Below, piece by piece: positions 1 through 12,303 of a stretch of DNA of 64,000 nucleotides. A program made the position numbers and the translations under genes. Within the stretch, counting starts at the first letter, position 1. Each line of letters starts with the position of its first letter. The stretch spans positions 5,412,001-5,476,000 of the forward strand of contig NC_089241.1 of assembly GCF_000512585.2 (NCBI RefSeq), given 5' to 3'. Origin of the DNA: Kwoniella bestiolae CBS 10118 (Eukaryota > Basidiomycota > Tremellomycetes > Tremellales > Cryptococcaceae). The notes beneath the pieces were generated by a model. That model worked only from the letters and a program-made list of their open reading frames with translations. It did no database searches and was not told the origin of the DNA.

Positions 1-518
1 CAAACAATCCTGTACGACACCGTAACAGTCAAGGGCTGGTCCGTCGACATACGAACACACAGAATCACAGATATAATCGAAAAAGTCTTGGTTGATCCCT
101 GGCCAGAGACCGACAAACCTAAGAAACCCAGCACTCAACCACAACTTTCTTTCTTTGGTATAGGCGAGGAGCTGGGATTGGGACAATGGTGGGGATGGGG
201 TAGGAAGGGTCCTCAACCAGGTAAAGGAACAGACGATGACGATGGAGATGAGGGGACGGATGATGGAGGGTGGGAGAAACATGGGGGAGTACCTGCTGCT
301 GAGGCTGAGGATGAGTGTGTGGATTGTTACAAGTGGTGAGTTTTGATTGATTTTGGTTGATATGAATGATCGTACAGGAAGATAAGCTCATACGGACGAT
401 TGGTACTAGGGAATTCGGTGATGGGTGGAATAAGGATCCTAAGAAATTCGAAGATGTGCAGGTACAGGATGGGTTGTCGATTGCCGAAGCTAGGAGGAGG
501 GGATTGAGGAGATCGTAA
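1..518 (+). CDS. 3' end of an unidentified gene (partial)
   Basis: The reading frame is open from base 1, so the 5' part lies outside the window. Two exons are visible: 1-335 and 410-518, stop TAA at 516-518. The donor at 336 (GTGAGT) must be joined to the acceptor ending at 409 (GGTACTAG). The nearer ACAG at 374-377 puts the second exon out of frame, whereas 409 keeps it open to the stop. The visible part begins with a hydrophilic stretch (TVKGWSVDIRTHRITDI), followed by a W/G-rich patch (GQWWGWG) and an acidic Asp/Gly run, and ends with a basic tail (AEARRRGLRRS). I do not recognise the family and assign no function. It converges on SSF1, with 282 bases between the stops. Confidence 0.6.
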
Positions 519-800
519 AATGTAGGATGGAGAGACATGGCTATGTTGAAAGACTGGGTCATGGATAGTAAGGAACAGGGACCTGTAACATATAGATGGG
601 ACGTTTTTCTCGGCTGGAGTATTGTATATACCTTGGTTTGTAGGCATTGATTGTAATAGTTCCCAGCTCTTGTAATGACGTATCATCTGGACATGTATAC
701 TTTTGACACCCATCATCAAGAATGTACATATCATGCATCAATGCAAATCAACCAACATCACCACCCCAATGATGACAATGACCACCAAAGAAAAGACAGA
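519..800. other. Intergenic, convergent 3' ends
   Basis: This gap lies between two stop codons facing each other, and it probably holds both 3' UTRs. ORFs reported here on either strand are low-complexity shadows. I see no RNA gene or repeat. Confidence 0.5.
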
Positions 801-2765
801 TCACTTCCTCCCACTCGATCTCTTCTTCTTAGGTGGCGGTTTCCTACGCTCCTCATCCTCACTCTCATTTTCACTCGCACTACTATCCTGACCCCCTTCC
901 TCCTCTTCTTCGGAAGAAACATCACCCGCACCAACATCTTCATTCCAATCGTCCTCCTCTTCCTCTGCCTGTACCCGATCCTCATATTCGAAATCCTCCT
1001 CGTCCTCATCATCCCCATTAAACCTCACTTTACTCTCCCTCAATCTCTGCAATTCCTCTTCTGGATCTATATCTGATAATCCCTCTACATCGAGCTCATC
1101 GTCCGACTCCTCTCCTTCCTCATTCTCTCCCTCTTCCCCTGCAGCAGGAGCTTTACCCTTTGACTTTGCCTTTTCGGCCTTCTTCCTAGCTACGTTGGCG
1201 GCTTGTTCGGCTCGCCTGGCTTCTTTTTGGGCGCGACGTTGTTCGTGGGATTGTTGCATTGACAGAGCTTCGGATTTGGATTTGTGGACTACACAATTGC
1301 GAGGTATCAGTAATCTGATCTGACTTTTACGTCTCATATGGTTGTGTAGGCGACACGTTCACATCGTTCCCTCCAGTAGGAACATGAATGGATAAACCAG
1401 TAAGAAGTGACTCACCAAACTCATGGAAAACAGTCTCCCCCTCTCCCTTCTTACTGCCCACCAACCCCTCAACGACCTTGATCAACTTCAACTCCATCCT
1501 TGGACCCGTCTCCACCAACCTCACGGCCTTCCTCTCACCCTTCTTGTTCCCCCTCCCAACGTAATCTTCAGGCAACTCCACAGCGTTGGTATCTGATTCC
1601 CCCTCGGACGCCTCAGTCTCCGACATACTGTCGTAACCCGCGGCAGTGGATGCTTCTGATCCGGCCCTCTTCAGGAGGTAATCTGCTATATCCTCTGTAT
1701 TGGAAAGGTTCGGCTGTTTGCGGGATACCTTGACTGTTCCTGTGGTTGTGAGGAGTTTACGCACACGACGGGAGACGCCGTGCGGACGGACGGTTATGGT
1801 GAAGTGTCTAAAGGAGATGCAACCTGTTTGATGTGAGTAGGAGAGGAGAAGGACTCTTCGGAAAGTCGGTAGGGCGGACTATGATTTGGTACAGGCCATT
1901 GACATTAGCACGAGGATTGGGATTGTGTGATTATTTGATTGTGCGAACTGTGAAGTCTGGGAGCAGCTTACCTTCTCAACTTGAATGGGAGGAAATAAAC
2001 CCTGGAACATCGTACTCATCAGACGAAGTTGGGGAAGCGCAGGTCCATTCTGAGGTTGCTGGAAGCTGTTCATCACGAGCTAAACGAGGGATACATCTGA
2101 GTCAGCCGGATTGCTACATGCTCTTGGAGTAGCTGTACTTACCAATGGCGGATTACGGTATTCCCCTCCAGGTGATTTACCTACATTCCTCAAAGAGGAA
2201 TTCACCAGGTCCCTATTCGTTCCACATTTCAGCTAACGATACCCTACAGTAATATGGTAGCTGACTAGCTCGGGAGAAGCAAGCACACCCACTTCATCAA
2301 ACTATATTTATTCACTCTAAAAGTCAACGTAGGTCCCTGTGGGAACCTGGCCACTCTGAGATGTACGTTGGCAGCGTCGGTCAGTGTGAATGCCAAGAGA
2401 TGAGTGACCTTGAGCGAGGGAGCGATAGTCAAGTAATCCCTCAATCTCGCATTGGGCCTTTCTCTCAATCTCGTAGCGGTGTTGGGCTCCATGATCTTCC
2501 TTGTATCTCGGACTAGCTGCGTTATCGACTTGGTGACTACACCGGACTACGGTGATACTTCTGTAAGCTATCTCATGTTCATAGCATACATCAAGTACTA
2601 GCTGACTCACCTTGATCACGAATGATTTAGGTACATTCTCCTACATCATCGACATACACCGTTAGCTGCCTCATTATCTGTTCTACTGATGGTCCAACTC
2701 ACCTCGGTCTCTCCCTTTGCTGGTCCCTTCAAGTGTGTTCTGTTCTTCCTTCTTGGTCGGGCCAT
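801..2765 (-). CDS. SSF1: Ssf1/Peter Pan (PPAN) ribosome biogenesis factor, Brix domain
   Basis: Seven exons on the minus strand: 2703-2765, 2611-2640, 2293-2546, 2143-2212, 1972-2079, 1416-1878 and 801-1288. Together they give 491 residues with every junction in phase. The N-terminus is basic (MARPRRKNRTH). Family landmarks follow in order: IPKS-like block (VPKSFVIK), LVRDTRKIMEPNTATRLRER, the MFQGLFPP block, CISFRHFTITVRPHG, and the ELPEDYVGRGN ... ETGPRMELKLIKV segment that closes the Brix domain. The C-terminal 170 residues are a Lys/Arg/Glu coiled region and a long acidic tail ending in KKKRSSGRK. In yeast Ssf1/2 acts in nucleolar 60S assembly (27S pre-rRNA processing) with Rrp15/Rrp14. 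The 5' end is divergent from the glycine decarboxylase gene. A CACGTG box lies about 160 bp upstream of the ATG. Confidence 0.95.
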
Positions 2766-2921
2766 TTTGATGATGCTTGTATTAGGTTGTTTGGTATATG
2801 TAGTACAGTTCAGCGAAGATTTGTTGTGAAGCCCATGAACAAGGTGGACATGAAGAGTGGACCAGGAGGATTCAGAAATATTGCTTAAACTGGAAGGATC
2901 ATATACATTTTTAGGGGTAAT

Positions 2922-2932
2922 ATCACGTGACT
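2922..2932. promoter_or_regulatory. E-box element TCACGTGACTA
   Basis: The 11-mer TCACGTGACTA contains the palindromic bHLH site CACGTG (Cbf1/USF/SREBP-like class in fungi). It lies about 160 bp upstream of the SSF1 start. The identical 11-mer occurs at 38349-38359, upstream of the MRH-domain gene. Binding is inferred from the motif only. Confidence 0.4.
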
Positions 2933-3340
2933 AGATACAGTTTGTGATCTTTGATAAACTGCCACATCGACATGAGTAATTGTAATCGGTCAGAACCGAT
3001 GATGGGAGGCACCATACCATCCATATGCCAAGGCAAATGGGAAGATAATAGAGATAGAGCATATCAACACTTTGGTCGATGCATATGGATAGTATGAGTC
3101 GCATATGCAGAGCTCCAAGCTCTTCGATCCATTCTTCAGCCTTGTCCTCACTCAGGCATTCCCGATCTGAGCCACAATACGATGAGTTTAAACGAATCGT
3201 AAGATCGCGTTCTCTAAGTAGCTTATCTACACTCGTGTTTTTTTCCAATTTTACGCATATACGCGAATCGCGCTTTGGACCGGTTAAATCGTTATCGGTG
3301 TAGGCTGGTGTTCCTGAATTATTTTCCAACAATCATGAAA

Positions 3341-3394
3341 TCTTGGAAAATACTAATGAGGATTAATAGGATTGTGTACATGTATTTTCCAAGA
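3341..3394. repeat. 13-bp inverted repeat with 28-bp spacer
   Basis: TCTTGGAAAATAC at 3341-3353 is the exact reverse complement of GTATTTTCCAAGA at 3382-3394. Further half-site-like TTTTCCAA and TTGGAAA copies lie nearby (about 3322 and 3409). It sits about 175-225 bp upstream of the GCV2 ATG, so it may be an operator-like site. No factor is assigned. Confidence 0.5.
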
Positions 3395-3565
3395 ATGAGA
3401 TTCATTCGTTGGAAACTGCTCTGGTCACACGGATAGCCAGTAAGAAAGACAAGACTACTCGAGTACAATATATACATGCATCCCCTTTGTTCTTCTTCAT
3501 CCCCCCATCCCCTCTTCTCTTCTTCCCATCATACTCACCATACACCCACCGATAGATAGATAACA

Positions 3566-6500
3566 ATGTCTATCCACATCGCACGACGATTGTTAGGGCG
3601 CCAATTACTGGCCAAGCCCCTCTCATCCAGATCCATCACTTCATCCTCTTACCTCCTTAGACCTCATCCTACCTCACCAACTCAGTCCTCCACTACAGCC
3701 GTACAGCCCCATCCTCATCCCCCATCAGCCTCATTCCACCCATCGAAATCATCAATTTTCACTCCCCTTGATACTTTCCTGCCCCGTCATCTGGGTCCCC
3801 GTCAATCCGATGTCGAGTCGATGCTCTCTACCCTCGGGTACAAATCCATGGATGCGTTCATAGATGATACCATCCCAAAAGCTATCAGAGTAGACGCCCT
3901 CACCGATAAGACGGGCGATAAGACTGGTATCAGACCTTTCAGTGAGCTTGAGCTCGCGAGAAGGGTGGAGGAAGTAGCGGGGTTGAATAAGCCTATGAAG
4001 AGTTATATCGGTATGGGGTGAGCTCTATTTCCCCTATTATCTCTTATGACTTGATGGTAGCTGATCATATTATGTAGCTACCACAATGCTATAGTACCTC
4101 CTGTCATTCAACGAAATGTAAGCTTCGATCTTTCTTTAGCTTATCTATCGCCCAGCCCATCATTGATTCGATATTGATACTTGACCTACTCGCAGGTCCT
4201 CGAAAACCCAGCATGGTACACTGCCTACACCCCCTACTCCCCTGAACAATCCCAAGGACGTCTCGAATCACTCATCAACTTTCAAACAGTCACCATCTCC
4301 CTCACCGGCCTGCCCATCGCCAACGCATCCCTATTGGACGAAGCAACAGCAGCAGGAGAAGCCATGGCCATGTGTCTAGCCTCGGTTCCCAAGAACAAGC
4401 TTGCAAAGGGCAAGAAGGTATTCCTCGTCTCCCCCTCTGTCGCTCCTCAGACCATCGCCGTTCTGCAAACTAGAGCGAGCGGATTTGGCATCGAGCTCAG
4501 AGTTGCGAAATCCAATGAAGGTTTCGTTCAAGAGGTGGAGGAGCTGGGCGAAGAGAAGCTCATGGGTGCATTGGTACAATACCCTGATGTTAATGGTGAT
4601 ATTGGAGATTGGAAGGACGTAGCTACCAAGGTCAGGAGTACTGGTGCGAAGATGGTGGTTGCTAGTGATCTTTTGGCTTTGACTATGCTTAAACCACCTG
4701 GAGAATGGGGTGCGGACATCGTTTGTGGTAACTCTCAACGATTTGGTATGTCCGCGTCTATGTCCTCTGGCAGGTAGAATGTGCTGACCGAGACGTTGGA
4801 TGGATTAGGTGTACCGGTCGGTTATGGTGGACCCCATGCTGCGTTCTTCGCTTGTACGGATGAACTGAAGAGAAAGATGCCTGGTAGATTGGTTGGGCTT
4901 AGTAAGGATTCTAGAGGTGGTCCCGCTTACCGATTGGCTTTGCAAAGTGAGTCAGCTTCCCGTTCATCAACAGCTCGACAGCTGATTTTCCCGTTCTTAG
5001 CTCGTGAGCAGCATATTCGACGAGAGAAAGCTACCTCCAACGTCTGTACTGCGTGAGTCGAAAGTGGCGCCGTATGCTTCTACATCCGCTGACGCCTTCA
5101 TAGTCAAGCTCTTCTCGCCAACATGACCGCTATGTACGCCGTCTACCACGGTCCAGAGGGTCTTCGAAAGATTGCTGGAAAGGTTCACTCCCTCACTCGA
5201 ATCCTTTCTGAATCCCTCGCTTCTCTCGGTTTTACCACAGTTAACAAATCTTACTTTGATACCCTGACTCTCGATGTCTCCTCTGCTGGCGTTACCGCTG
5301 CCCAAGTGCACGAGGAATCAGTCAAAGCTTCTATCAACTTCCGACCTATAGACGACAAGACCATCGGTATCACCCTGGACGAAAGTGTTGGTCCTCTCGA
5401 TCTTACCGATATTGTCAATGTCTTCTACCGAGTCAAGGGTCAGAAGGATATCGAACCCGAACAACTCGAACAATTAGCTTCAAAGCTAGAACTATCCTCC
5501 CAATCTGTCACCTCACCTATCGCCCAACATGCTCGAACTTCTGAATTCCTCACTCAACCGGTATTCAACAAACATCATTCCGAGACCCACATGCTCAGGT
5601 ACATGATGCATTTGCAAGAGAAGGATTACTCTCTTGTACATGGTATGATCCCATTGGGTTCATGTACTATGAAATTGAACTCTACCTCCTCGATGGCACC
5701 ATTATCATGGAAAGAATTCGGTGGTATCCATCCTTTCGCGCCTGTAGACCAAGTCAAGGGGTATGAAGTCCTCATCAACGAACTGGAAAAAGATCTTTCT
5801 TTAGTCACCGGCTACGACGCTACTTCCGTTCAACCCAACTCGGGTGCTTCAGGTGAATATGCTGGTCTCAAGGTGATTCAAGCATATCATGAGTCAAAGG
5901 GTGAAGGTCACAGAGATGTTTGTCTCATTCCCCTTTCTGCCCACGGTACAAACCCCGCTTCAGCTGCGATGGTAGGATACAAAGTGGTACCTATCAAAGC
6001 ATTGAATGATGGGTCGCTCGACTTGGCAGATCTGAAGGAGAAGGCGGAGAAGCATAAAGATAATCTCGCTTCGTTTATGGTCACCTACCCTTCTACTTTT
6101 GGTGTGTTCGAGGAAGGTATAGAGGAGGCTTGTCAGATCGTTCATGATAATGGTGGTCAGGTTTACGTTGATGGTGAGTGCAGCTGCATTTTTCTTCAAA
6201 GAAGAACCGAGCTGATTGTACATCCTTGCTATAGGTGCAAATTGTAACTCCCTTGTCGGGCTGACTTCGCTCGGTCGAGTCGGTGGTGATGTCAGTCACA
6301 CCAACTTGCATAAGGTGAGCTGGCAGATGTTCATTCGAAAGAGTGACCAGCTGACGATACCCGTTTTAGACCTTCTCAATTCCCCACGGTGGAGGTGGTC
6401 CAGGTGTAGGCCCCATCTCATGTAAATCGCATCTCGCCCCCTTCCTCCCCACCCATCCACTGGTCGCTACAGGAGGTTCCCAAGCCATTCCAGCCGTCTC

Positions 6501-7344
6501 AGCCGCCCCATGGGGATCAGCATCCATCAACACCATCTCCTGGGCCTACATCAAGATGTTGGGTGGTGAAGGTCTCACTGAAGTGTCCAAGATCGCTTTG
6601 CTCAATGCCAACTACATCGCAGAGAGGTTGAGACCATACTACAACGTCAGATTCTCCAATAAGAACGGAAGGGTCGCGCATGAGTGTCTTGTGGATTTGG
6701 GGGAGTTTGAGAAATCTGCTGGATTGAAGGTATCAGACTTCTCCAAACGATTACAGGATTACTCGTTCCATCCCCCTACGGCTCAGTGGCCAATCTCCAC
6801 TTGTTGGTTGATTGAGCCTACTGAGAGTGAATCGAAAACTGAACTTGATCGGTGAGTTGGGTATTTCTCCCTCTCTCCCTCGTTCCTTCTACCCCTCATC
6901 TGCGCTCCGGATCGACAAGAGGGAAGAAGCTGTTTTGGTTTTATAAGGTATATGTATGCTGATAGTATACGTGACTAGATTCGTCGACGCCCTCATCTCG
7001 ATCCGAAAGGAGGTAGACGAGATCGTCTCGGGTGCTCAACCCAAGGACGATAACGTATTCAAGAACGCCCCTCATCCCTTGAGTATACTGGTGGATGATA
7101 AGTGGGATAAACCATACTCGAGAGAGAAGGCTGTGTTCCCTGTGAACTCGTTGAGGAGGAGCAAGTTCTGGCCTTCGGTTGGAAGGGTCGATGATGGTGA
7201 GTTGTAAATTCCAAACACTCCGTCTTCTCTCCTCCTGCATAATCATGTGTGATGTAGATAGGTTTACTGATCACGTTGCGTGTGATAGCCGCTGGTGATC
7301 TCAATCTCATCTGCGAGTGCGGTTCAGTCGAAGAATACGCATAG
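3566..7344 (+). CDS. GCV2: Glycine dehydrogenase (decarboxylating), P-protein of the glycine cleavage system, mitochondrial
   Basis: Ten exons: 3566-4017, 4078-4117, 4196-4745, 4809-4946, 5001-5052, 5104-6173, 6235-6314, 6370-6851, 6979-7196 and 7289-7344. All are in frame and give 1045 residues, the usual size for fungal P-protein. The first ~70 residues are rich in Ser/Arg/Pro without acidic residues, as in a mitochondrial presequence. Family signatures include [46 protein letters not shown] and the PLP site SHTNLHKTF, whose lysine is residue 794, followed by a glycine-rich loop ([12 protein letters not shown]). The enzyme decarboxylates glycine using PLP and passes the aminomethyl group to the lipoylated H-protein. 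The start has a clean ACAATG context. Confidence 0.97.
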
Positions 7345-7921
7345 AACCCTGCTCTACCGTCTCTCCCTCTGTTCGAATTGTTCCCGCTCTACTAAGCTCA
7401 TAGACGTTCTTCAACCATTCTCTTATATCATCAACCATTCTGGTATCCCATCAAACCCTCAACGGGTTCTGACATTTTACTCCTGCTTTAATTTTGACTT
7501 TGACTTCGCTTCCTCTCATCAGGGTTTTGTGTTTTGATACCCAAATTACATATAGACACATGTTCAACCTCTTATACCCTAGATTAATTTATTGTATAAA
7601 AGCAATTTCAACTTTGCATTTTTCCCTTCTTGTAAATAGCATAATAATAACCATAGAATAAAATGAGTAGCCTCGACATCGTAGGGGATGTGAATGAATC
7701 CAGATGATTTGAAATCAACCTCGATCATATAAATAACATCTTCTTCAGGATTTACCCCTCACACCATCGTAACCCCATGTTCATCTCATTTCGAGACTGA
7801 CGAAGAACACAATTGTGTGAAGGTCCGATGCATGACTTGTACATGAGATAGTTTATACTATTCTGCACTGACTAGTATCTAGCCATATGACAATAAGTCA
7901 ATACAACCCTGTTGATAGGAT
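7345..7921. other. Intergenic, convergent 3' ends of GCV2 and SLD2
   Basis: 577 bases separate the two stop codons. The middle part is AT-rich (around 7560-7680), which fits two 3' UTRs. No gene, RNA or repeat is recognised. Confidence 0.5.
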
Positions 7922-10169
7922 TTACCAATCCTCCTCTGTCTGCTCCCTCTTCCACCCCTCACTCTCGCTCTCCCAATCATCGTCTTCCCTCTCAGCTTCT
8001 CCATCTCCATCTCCATTCTGGCCTTCCCCCCCATCCTCATCGGGATCAAGAGGATCTTTCAATCCAAATTCATACTTCTCTAAAATCCCCTCCTCCTCAG
8101 TTTCATCATCTTCAACCCTCGCCTCACCAGTGAACGATATATCCTGTCCTCTCTTCAGCGCTTTGAGTCGAGCAGCATCGGAAGGGCTGAATATGGCTTT
8201 TACCCTTAACTCCTCCAATCTCGCTTTGGTTAATTGAGCTTTGGATTTGGATTTGGAAGGTGAGTGGAGAGAGAGGAGGTTAAGCATTGGGATAGAGAGG
8301 GATTTGGGATTTGTGGGCGAGGTAATTTCCTCATGGTCGTTCATATCTTGCACTGCCTCTTCCTGCTCATTCTCTTCTCCCTCTTCCTCTTCGGGCTCGA
8401 CCTCATCATCAACATCAGAGCTATTTCTACGTTTGATCTCCCGTCGAGTAGGTACGATCCGAATTTCCCTCTTGACGTACCCTCCCTCGGGATCAAACTC
8501 GTCTATCTCATCGTCACTCAGATTCAGGACCTTCTCTCGTCTTCTTTGGGAGGCTGAAGGTGTATGTGTTTGTTCCGAGTCCGAGTCTGGTCCGTCTCCT
8601 CCCTCGATCGGGGGAGAGGGCGGCATATCAGATTGATCGATCAAGGGGATATCATCTGTCGAAGGTGTTGGTTCGAGTAGAGGGGGAGATTGGATTTCGA
8701 TGGATGGGACCGAAGTAGATACTTCAGGATTAGGTGATGCCGACTTAGCCTCTATCGCCTTCTCGTCTATTGACTCTGAATTTATATCTTGTCGTTTGGG
8801 TAAACTAGGTTTGCTACCGGTCCTGTTGAAAAAGTTCATGATCCCGTTGCCGTTACCATTTGAGGTAGACTTGGATATACCCTTCTTCACAACCCTACTA
8901 GCAGATTTGCCTTTGCCTTTATCCACCGCTTGGTTTTCCGCGACCCCATTCAACCTCGACGTGATATGTCCACCAGTCATAGGCAAACCATCCTCATCAT
9001 CATCCTCATCCACCTCTCCTTCCCCAAACAAACTTGTAAATCCCCTTCCCCTACCCAACTGAACAACCTTAATAGGCGAAGGTCCCAATTCCTCCTCATC
9101 CTCCTCATCAAATACACTCCCCCTCCCTATGCCAGGCTTCAAGAACGTCCCTTCCTCATCTTCCAAAGGCTCCTCTCTCAACCTTGCCTGACCCCGTTTC
9201 CTCCTGGGTTGTCTCTCTTTCAAAGGGGTATCTTCAACTTCTTCGCCTTTCAACCTCTTCCTCGCCCTCGTCCTGGGAGTTATCTCCGGTACCCCACTCC
9301 GCTCTTTCACTTTTTTGAGCGAATTCGCTTCGAGCACCTCCTTGAGCTTTTTGGGGCTTGAGGCGTGGATGAAAGGCGATGAAAACGATTTCTCCCTCTG
9401 TAGCCCGGTCCCATTGGTGGGAGTGGGGAAGGGGGATTTGGTGGGTGTTTGGGAGGTGGTGAATGGGTTGATAGGGTTTGGATCGTGGATGGGACCTGTG
9501 TAGGCTTTTTTCTTAGGTGTTGAGAAGAGCGTTCGAGAAGTTGAGGTTGATGAGGATGAGGTGGGGATGGGATGAGGAGGGGAAGATATGATTGATTTGG
9601 ATGCTTTCCTCTTCAACGATTTCCCTTCCCCTCCGATTTGTCCATTGGTTTTGCTACTTTGGCTATTATTGTTGGAACTACTATTTGACCTCGATGGACC
9701 AGCTTGGGAGCTGCTCGGACCGGTACCGAAGAATGATCCGCTAACTCTGCGAGAGGGGGGTGTGGGCGTAGTGGGATACTCTGATGAAGGGATTGTACGT
9801 GGTGTGGAACGATATTGAGAGGACGATGCGGATGAGGGTATGGCGGTTGAGGAGGAGGGTGGGTGAAGCGATTGCGAGGAGGAAGATTTGGACAGTTTAC
9901 GATAGAGGGCGTATTGCGAGGCTACAATATGAGGAAGGGAGGAACCAAACAATGTTAGCTTGACGTCCCAATGTCGCTTCCTTTTCTTACTCTACCCTTT
10001 CTTGTGATGAAAGGGGAATAGAGGAGGTACTTTTGGTAATGGTGGAGAACGACCCACCTATGTCACTTGGATCTGCCTTGATATCCTCCTTGGTAGGGTT
10101 TCGACCCTCTCGTGCTTTGAATGACTTCTCCCATGACTTGACGGCTGCTTTGACCGTAGGTAGATCCAT
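7922..10169 (-). CDS. SLD2: DNA replication regulator Sld2 (Drc1/RecQL4 N-terminus-like)
   Basis: Two exons, 10058-10169 and 7922-9921, encode 703 residues. The first exon starts at the first in-frame ATG (MDLPTVKAAVKSWEKSF). With exon 2 it forms the Sld2 N-terminal signature: WEKSFKAREGRNPTKEDIKADP, then the intron, then ASQYALYRKL. The rest is low-complexity: Ser/Thr/Pro with many SP and TP sites, basic blocks (ITPRTRARKRLKG) and acidic patches. This fits the CDK-phosphorylated linker by which yeast Sld2 binds Dpb11 at origins. A repeated K-P-F/N-P-F style motif is visible (DPNPINPF). The C-terminus ends in EEDW. The start regions of SLD2 and CBP3 are divergent. Confidence 0.85.
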
Positions 10170-10760
10170 ATCGTGTCGATGATTCGGCTCGAGGGTAAGC
10201 AAGTCTATGATTCTTCCAAGAGCGAGTGGCCGTGAGAAAGCAGCCTAATTCTGCTCTTCTTCGTCTTCAATTAGCGTGTACCTGCTATCAGCGTGTGGTT
10301 TTGTTGAGGTTGATTTAGACAAGAGTGCATTTGAGTCATCGAAAACACGTCCATGAACATCCCATCCTTTGAAGATGATTAGATTTCAACGCATCAAGCC
10401 GAATTACAAATGAATCGTAATCATTTGATCTGTGAGATACAAAATCGTAATGACCAATACAGATATCTAGATTTTATGACGATGAGCCTGATAACTCACA
10501 TAATGAAAGGACGTCTGATCGATCTTTTCGATATTTTTGGATCATATCATCTGCCGAAAGATATCTATACGAGTACGTTATACAAAAACATCCTTACAGA
10601 TCGATGAAAAGATCATCATCCCTCCTATATGGTTATAGGATCGATATACAACCAAAAGGACAGTCGAAACGATCTCTGTCAAGAACCAATCCATTCCGAT
10701 CCTACTATTGGCGAAATCCTCTTCCCATCGCTATAGAAGGAGAATCAAATCAGTTCCAAG
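10170..10760. promoter_or_regulatory. Divergent promoter region SLD2 / CBP3
   Basis: 590 bases between divergent start codons. The stretch 10380-10620 is AT-rich with several GATC/GATCGAT words. Small ORFs here lack splice or family support. No clear TATA box is placed near either gene. Confidence 0.4.
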
Positions 10761-12018
10761 ATGAGACCATCCACCTCGATCTTCCCACTCCTCTCCTCAC
10801 GCTCCGCGCTCCCCTACTCATCTGCCACCCTTCGACTCCTCTCAACCTCCCTCCCCCGTTTACAAACCCCACCCTCCCTCCCCAAATCCATAGCCGGCTC
10901 CCCCACCACACCTGCTACATCCCCCTCCCGACCGCCCTCAAAACACATTGCCAACCCCAAATTCCTTACCGATCGACCCGTGAAAATCACCCATAAACCC
11001 GTTTTCCCCGCTCCGCACAACCCCTTTGCTCCCACACCAGCGCCGAAGACGTATAATGATTTGACGCTGAGGGTCCTGAGGAGGGTGAATAAGATTTTGG
11101 GGTATAATAGGAGACGAAGGACGACGGCGAGGGAGACAGGGAGGATGATGAAAGGGATTGTGGAGGCTGTGGAGTACGATAAGGATTTCTGGTATGGGGG
11201 TGGGTTTTGAGTTTCTTCTTATCGCATTGCATGTGTTCTCCCCGTCACTCATAATCACCGATCTTACAACTGCTCATGGATCTCGCGAGATCTACATCTG
11301 ACTTCATGCTGATATCTCCCCTTCATACACAGAATGCGACCTCCCCCGAACATTCCACACATTCTTCACAATCCACTACCTCTACGTCCTCATGACCCTC
11401 GTTCGACTAAGGGCACTACCAAACTACGTGCCCAACCCGCTCTCTCCCCTTCCCCAGTCCGCCTACCCCGGTCTTCCAGGATCGACTACACCCGTCCAAC
11501 GACCCAGTATAATCGATACGTTGGATAACGCGGGATGCTACTTCAGCAGGGTGAAGCAACACGATTATCGATATCAGCAGGTCCTCCTAACTCATTTCTT
11601 CGATATTGTCGAAAACGAGATCCGTCTCATGCTGGGTGTGGAAATTACAAGAGAGGGAGAGACAATGAAGCGTCTTAGAGAGTATCAGGAGAGGGGAAAT
11701 TTTGCCAGAATGTCATTGGATTATGTACTGGGATTGACGAAATCTGAAGATAAGGGGGATAATGAGATTGCTGATGCCGAACTAGCTAGTTTTATCTGGC
11801 GGTTCATCTTTGCGCGAAGAGGGACGGGCAAAGATCTGGAAGGGGAGTTGACGTACCCTGAGGGAGAGGGCATGAAGAAAGGTAAAGAGCTGGAGATGGC
11901 CGAGCAGATTGAGGCGATAGTTAAGTTTGTGAGGAGGGAGTTGAACAGGCTCGACGAGGTTGGTGATAGGGATGTTGTGGGTGGGAATGTAGGGATGTTC
12001 GGGAAGGTTAGACAGTAG
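10761..12018 (+). CDS. CBP3: Ubiquinol-cytochrome c chaperone Cbp3 (UQCC1 family)
   Basis: Two exons, 10761-11199 and 11333-12018, give 374 residues. The donor at 11200 (GTGGGT) yields an in-phase junction (DFWYG|ECDLPRTF). Using GTATGG at 11192 would shift the frame. The N-terminus is a long Ser/Pro/Arg presequence. The C-terminal half carries the ubiquinol-cytochrome c chaperone domain: DLPRTFHTFFTIHYLYVL, VRLRALP, the helix around YQQVLLTHFFDIVENEIR, and the ending block LASFIWRFIFA. Cbp3 with Cbp6 binds newly made cytochrome b and the mitoribosome exit. There is an unusual insertion (LGLTKSEDKGDNEIAD) before the last block. Confidence 0.9.
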
Positions 12019-12303
12019 GTATGTAGTTTAACTAATGTAAAGGAAATCAAGGATGCATCTATCTTAGTCGATACGGCGCGGTGTAATGAAATACATTTGG
12101 TCGAACATGCGATAGTATGCGTGGGGTTGACCCGAATATCATAGCTAATCTGTTCGTATTGAAGGATGCATAGTGAATATCATTATATAGTTGAGTGCGG
12201 ATGATGTTTCTGAATTTGACTGTCGATAGTTGTGCGCAATGTGTGAAGGATGACAAGCGGGAATCCCCAAGAATTTAGCTATTCTGCAGTTCCATACTTC
12301 CGA
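12019..12303. other. Intergenic, convergent 3' ends of CBP3 and COA1
   Basis: 285 bases between facing stop codons. Nothing beyond expected 3' UTR sequence is seen. Confidence 0.4.

Larger units (their letters stand above)
2766..3565. promoter_or_regulatory. Divergent promoter region SSF1 / GCV2
   Basis: About 800 bases separate the two start codons. I see a CACGTG box at 2924-2929 and a 13-bp inverted repeat at 3341-3353/3382-3394. The last 100 bases before the GCV2 ATG are pyrimidine-rich. The ORFs predicted here (for example 2931-3332 minus) have no recognisable composition or splice structure and are probably spurious. Confidence 0.5.

Noticed and set aside
336..377. Nearest GT-AG intron in the first partial gene
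   Set aside because: The 42-nt intron ending at ACAG leaves the downstream exon out of frame. The acceptor at 409 restores it.
758..1076. Plus-strand and alternative-frame ORFs over the SSF1 acidic tail
   Set aside because: They are low-complexity shadows of the Glu/Asp-rich minus-strand coding sequence.
2931..3332. 133-codon minus ORF
   Set aside because: It lies inside the divergent promoter region and has no splice partners or recognisable motifs.
7887..9818. Several plus-strand ORFs opposite SLD2
   Set aside because: They are Ser/Pro- and Leu-rich antisense shadows of the disordered Sld2 sequence.
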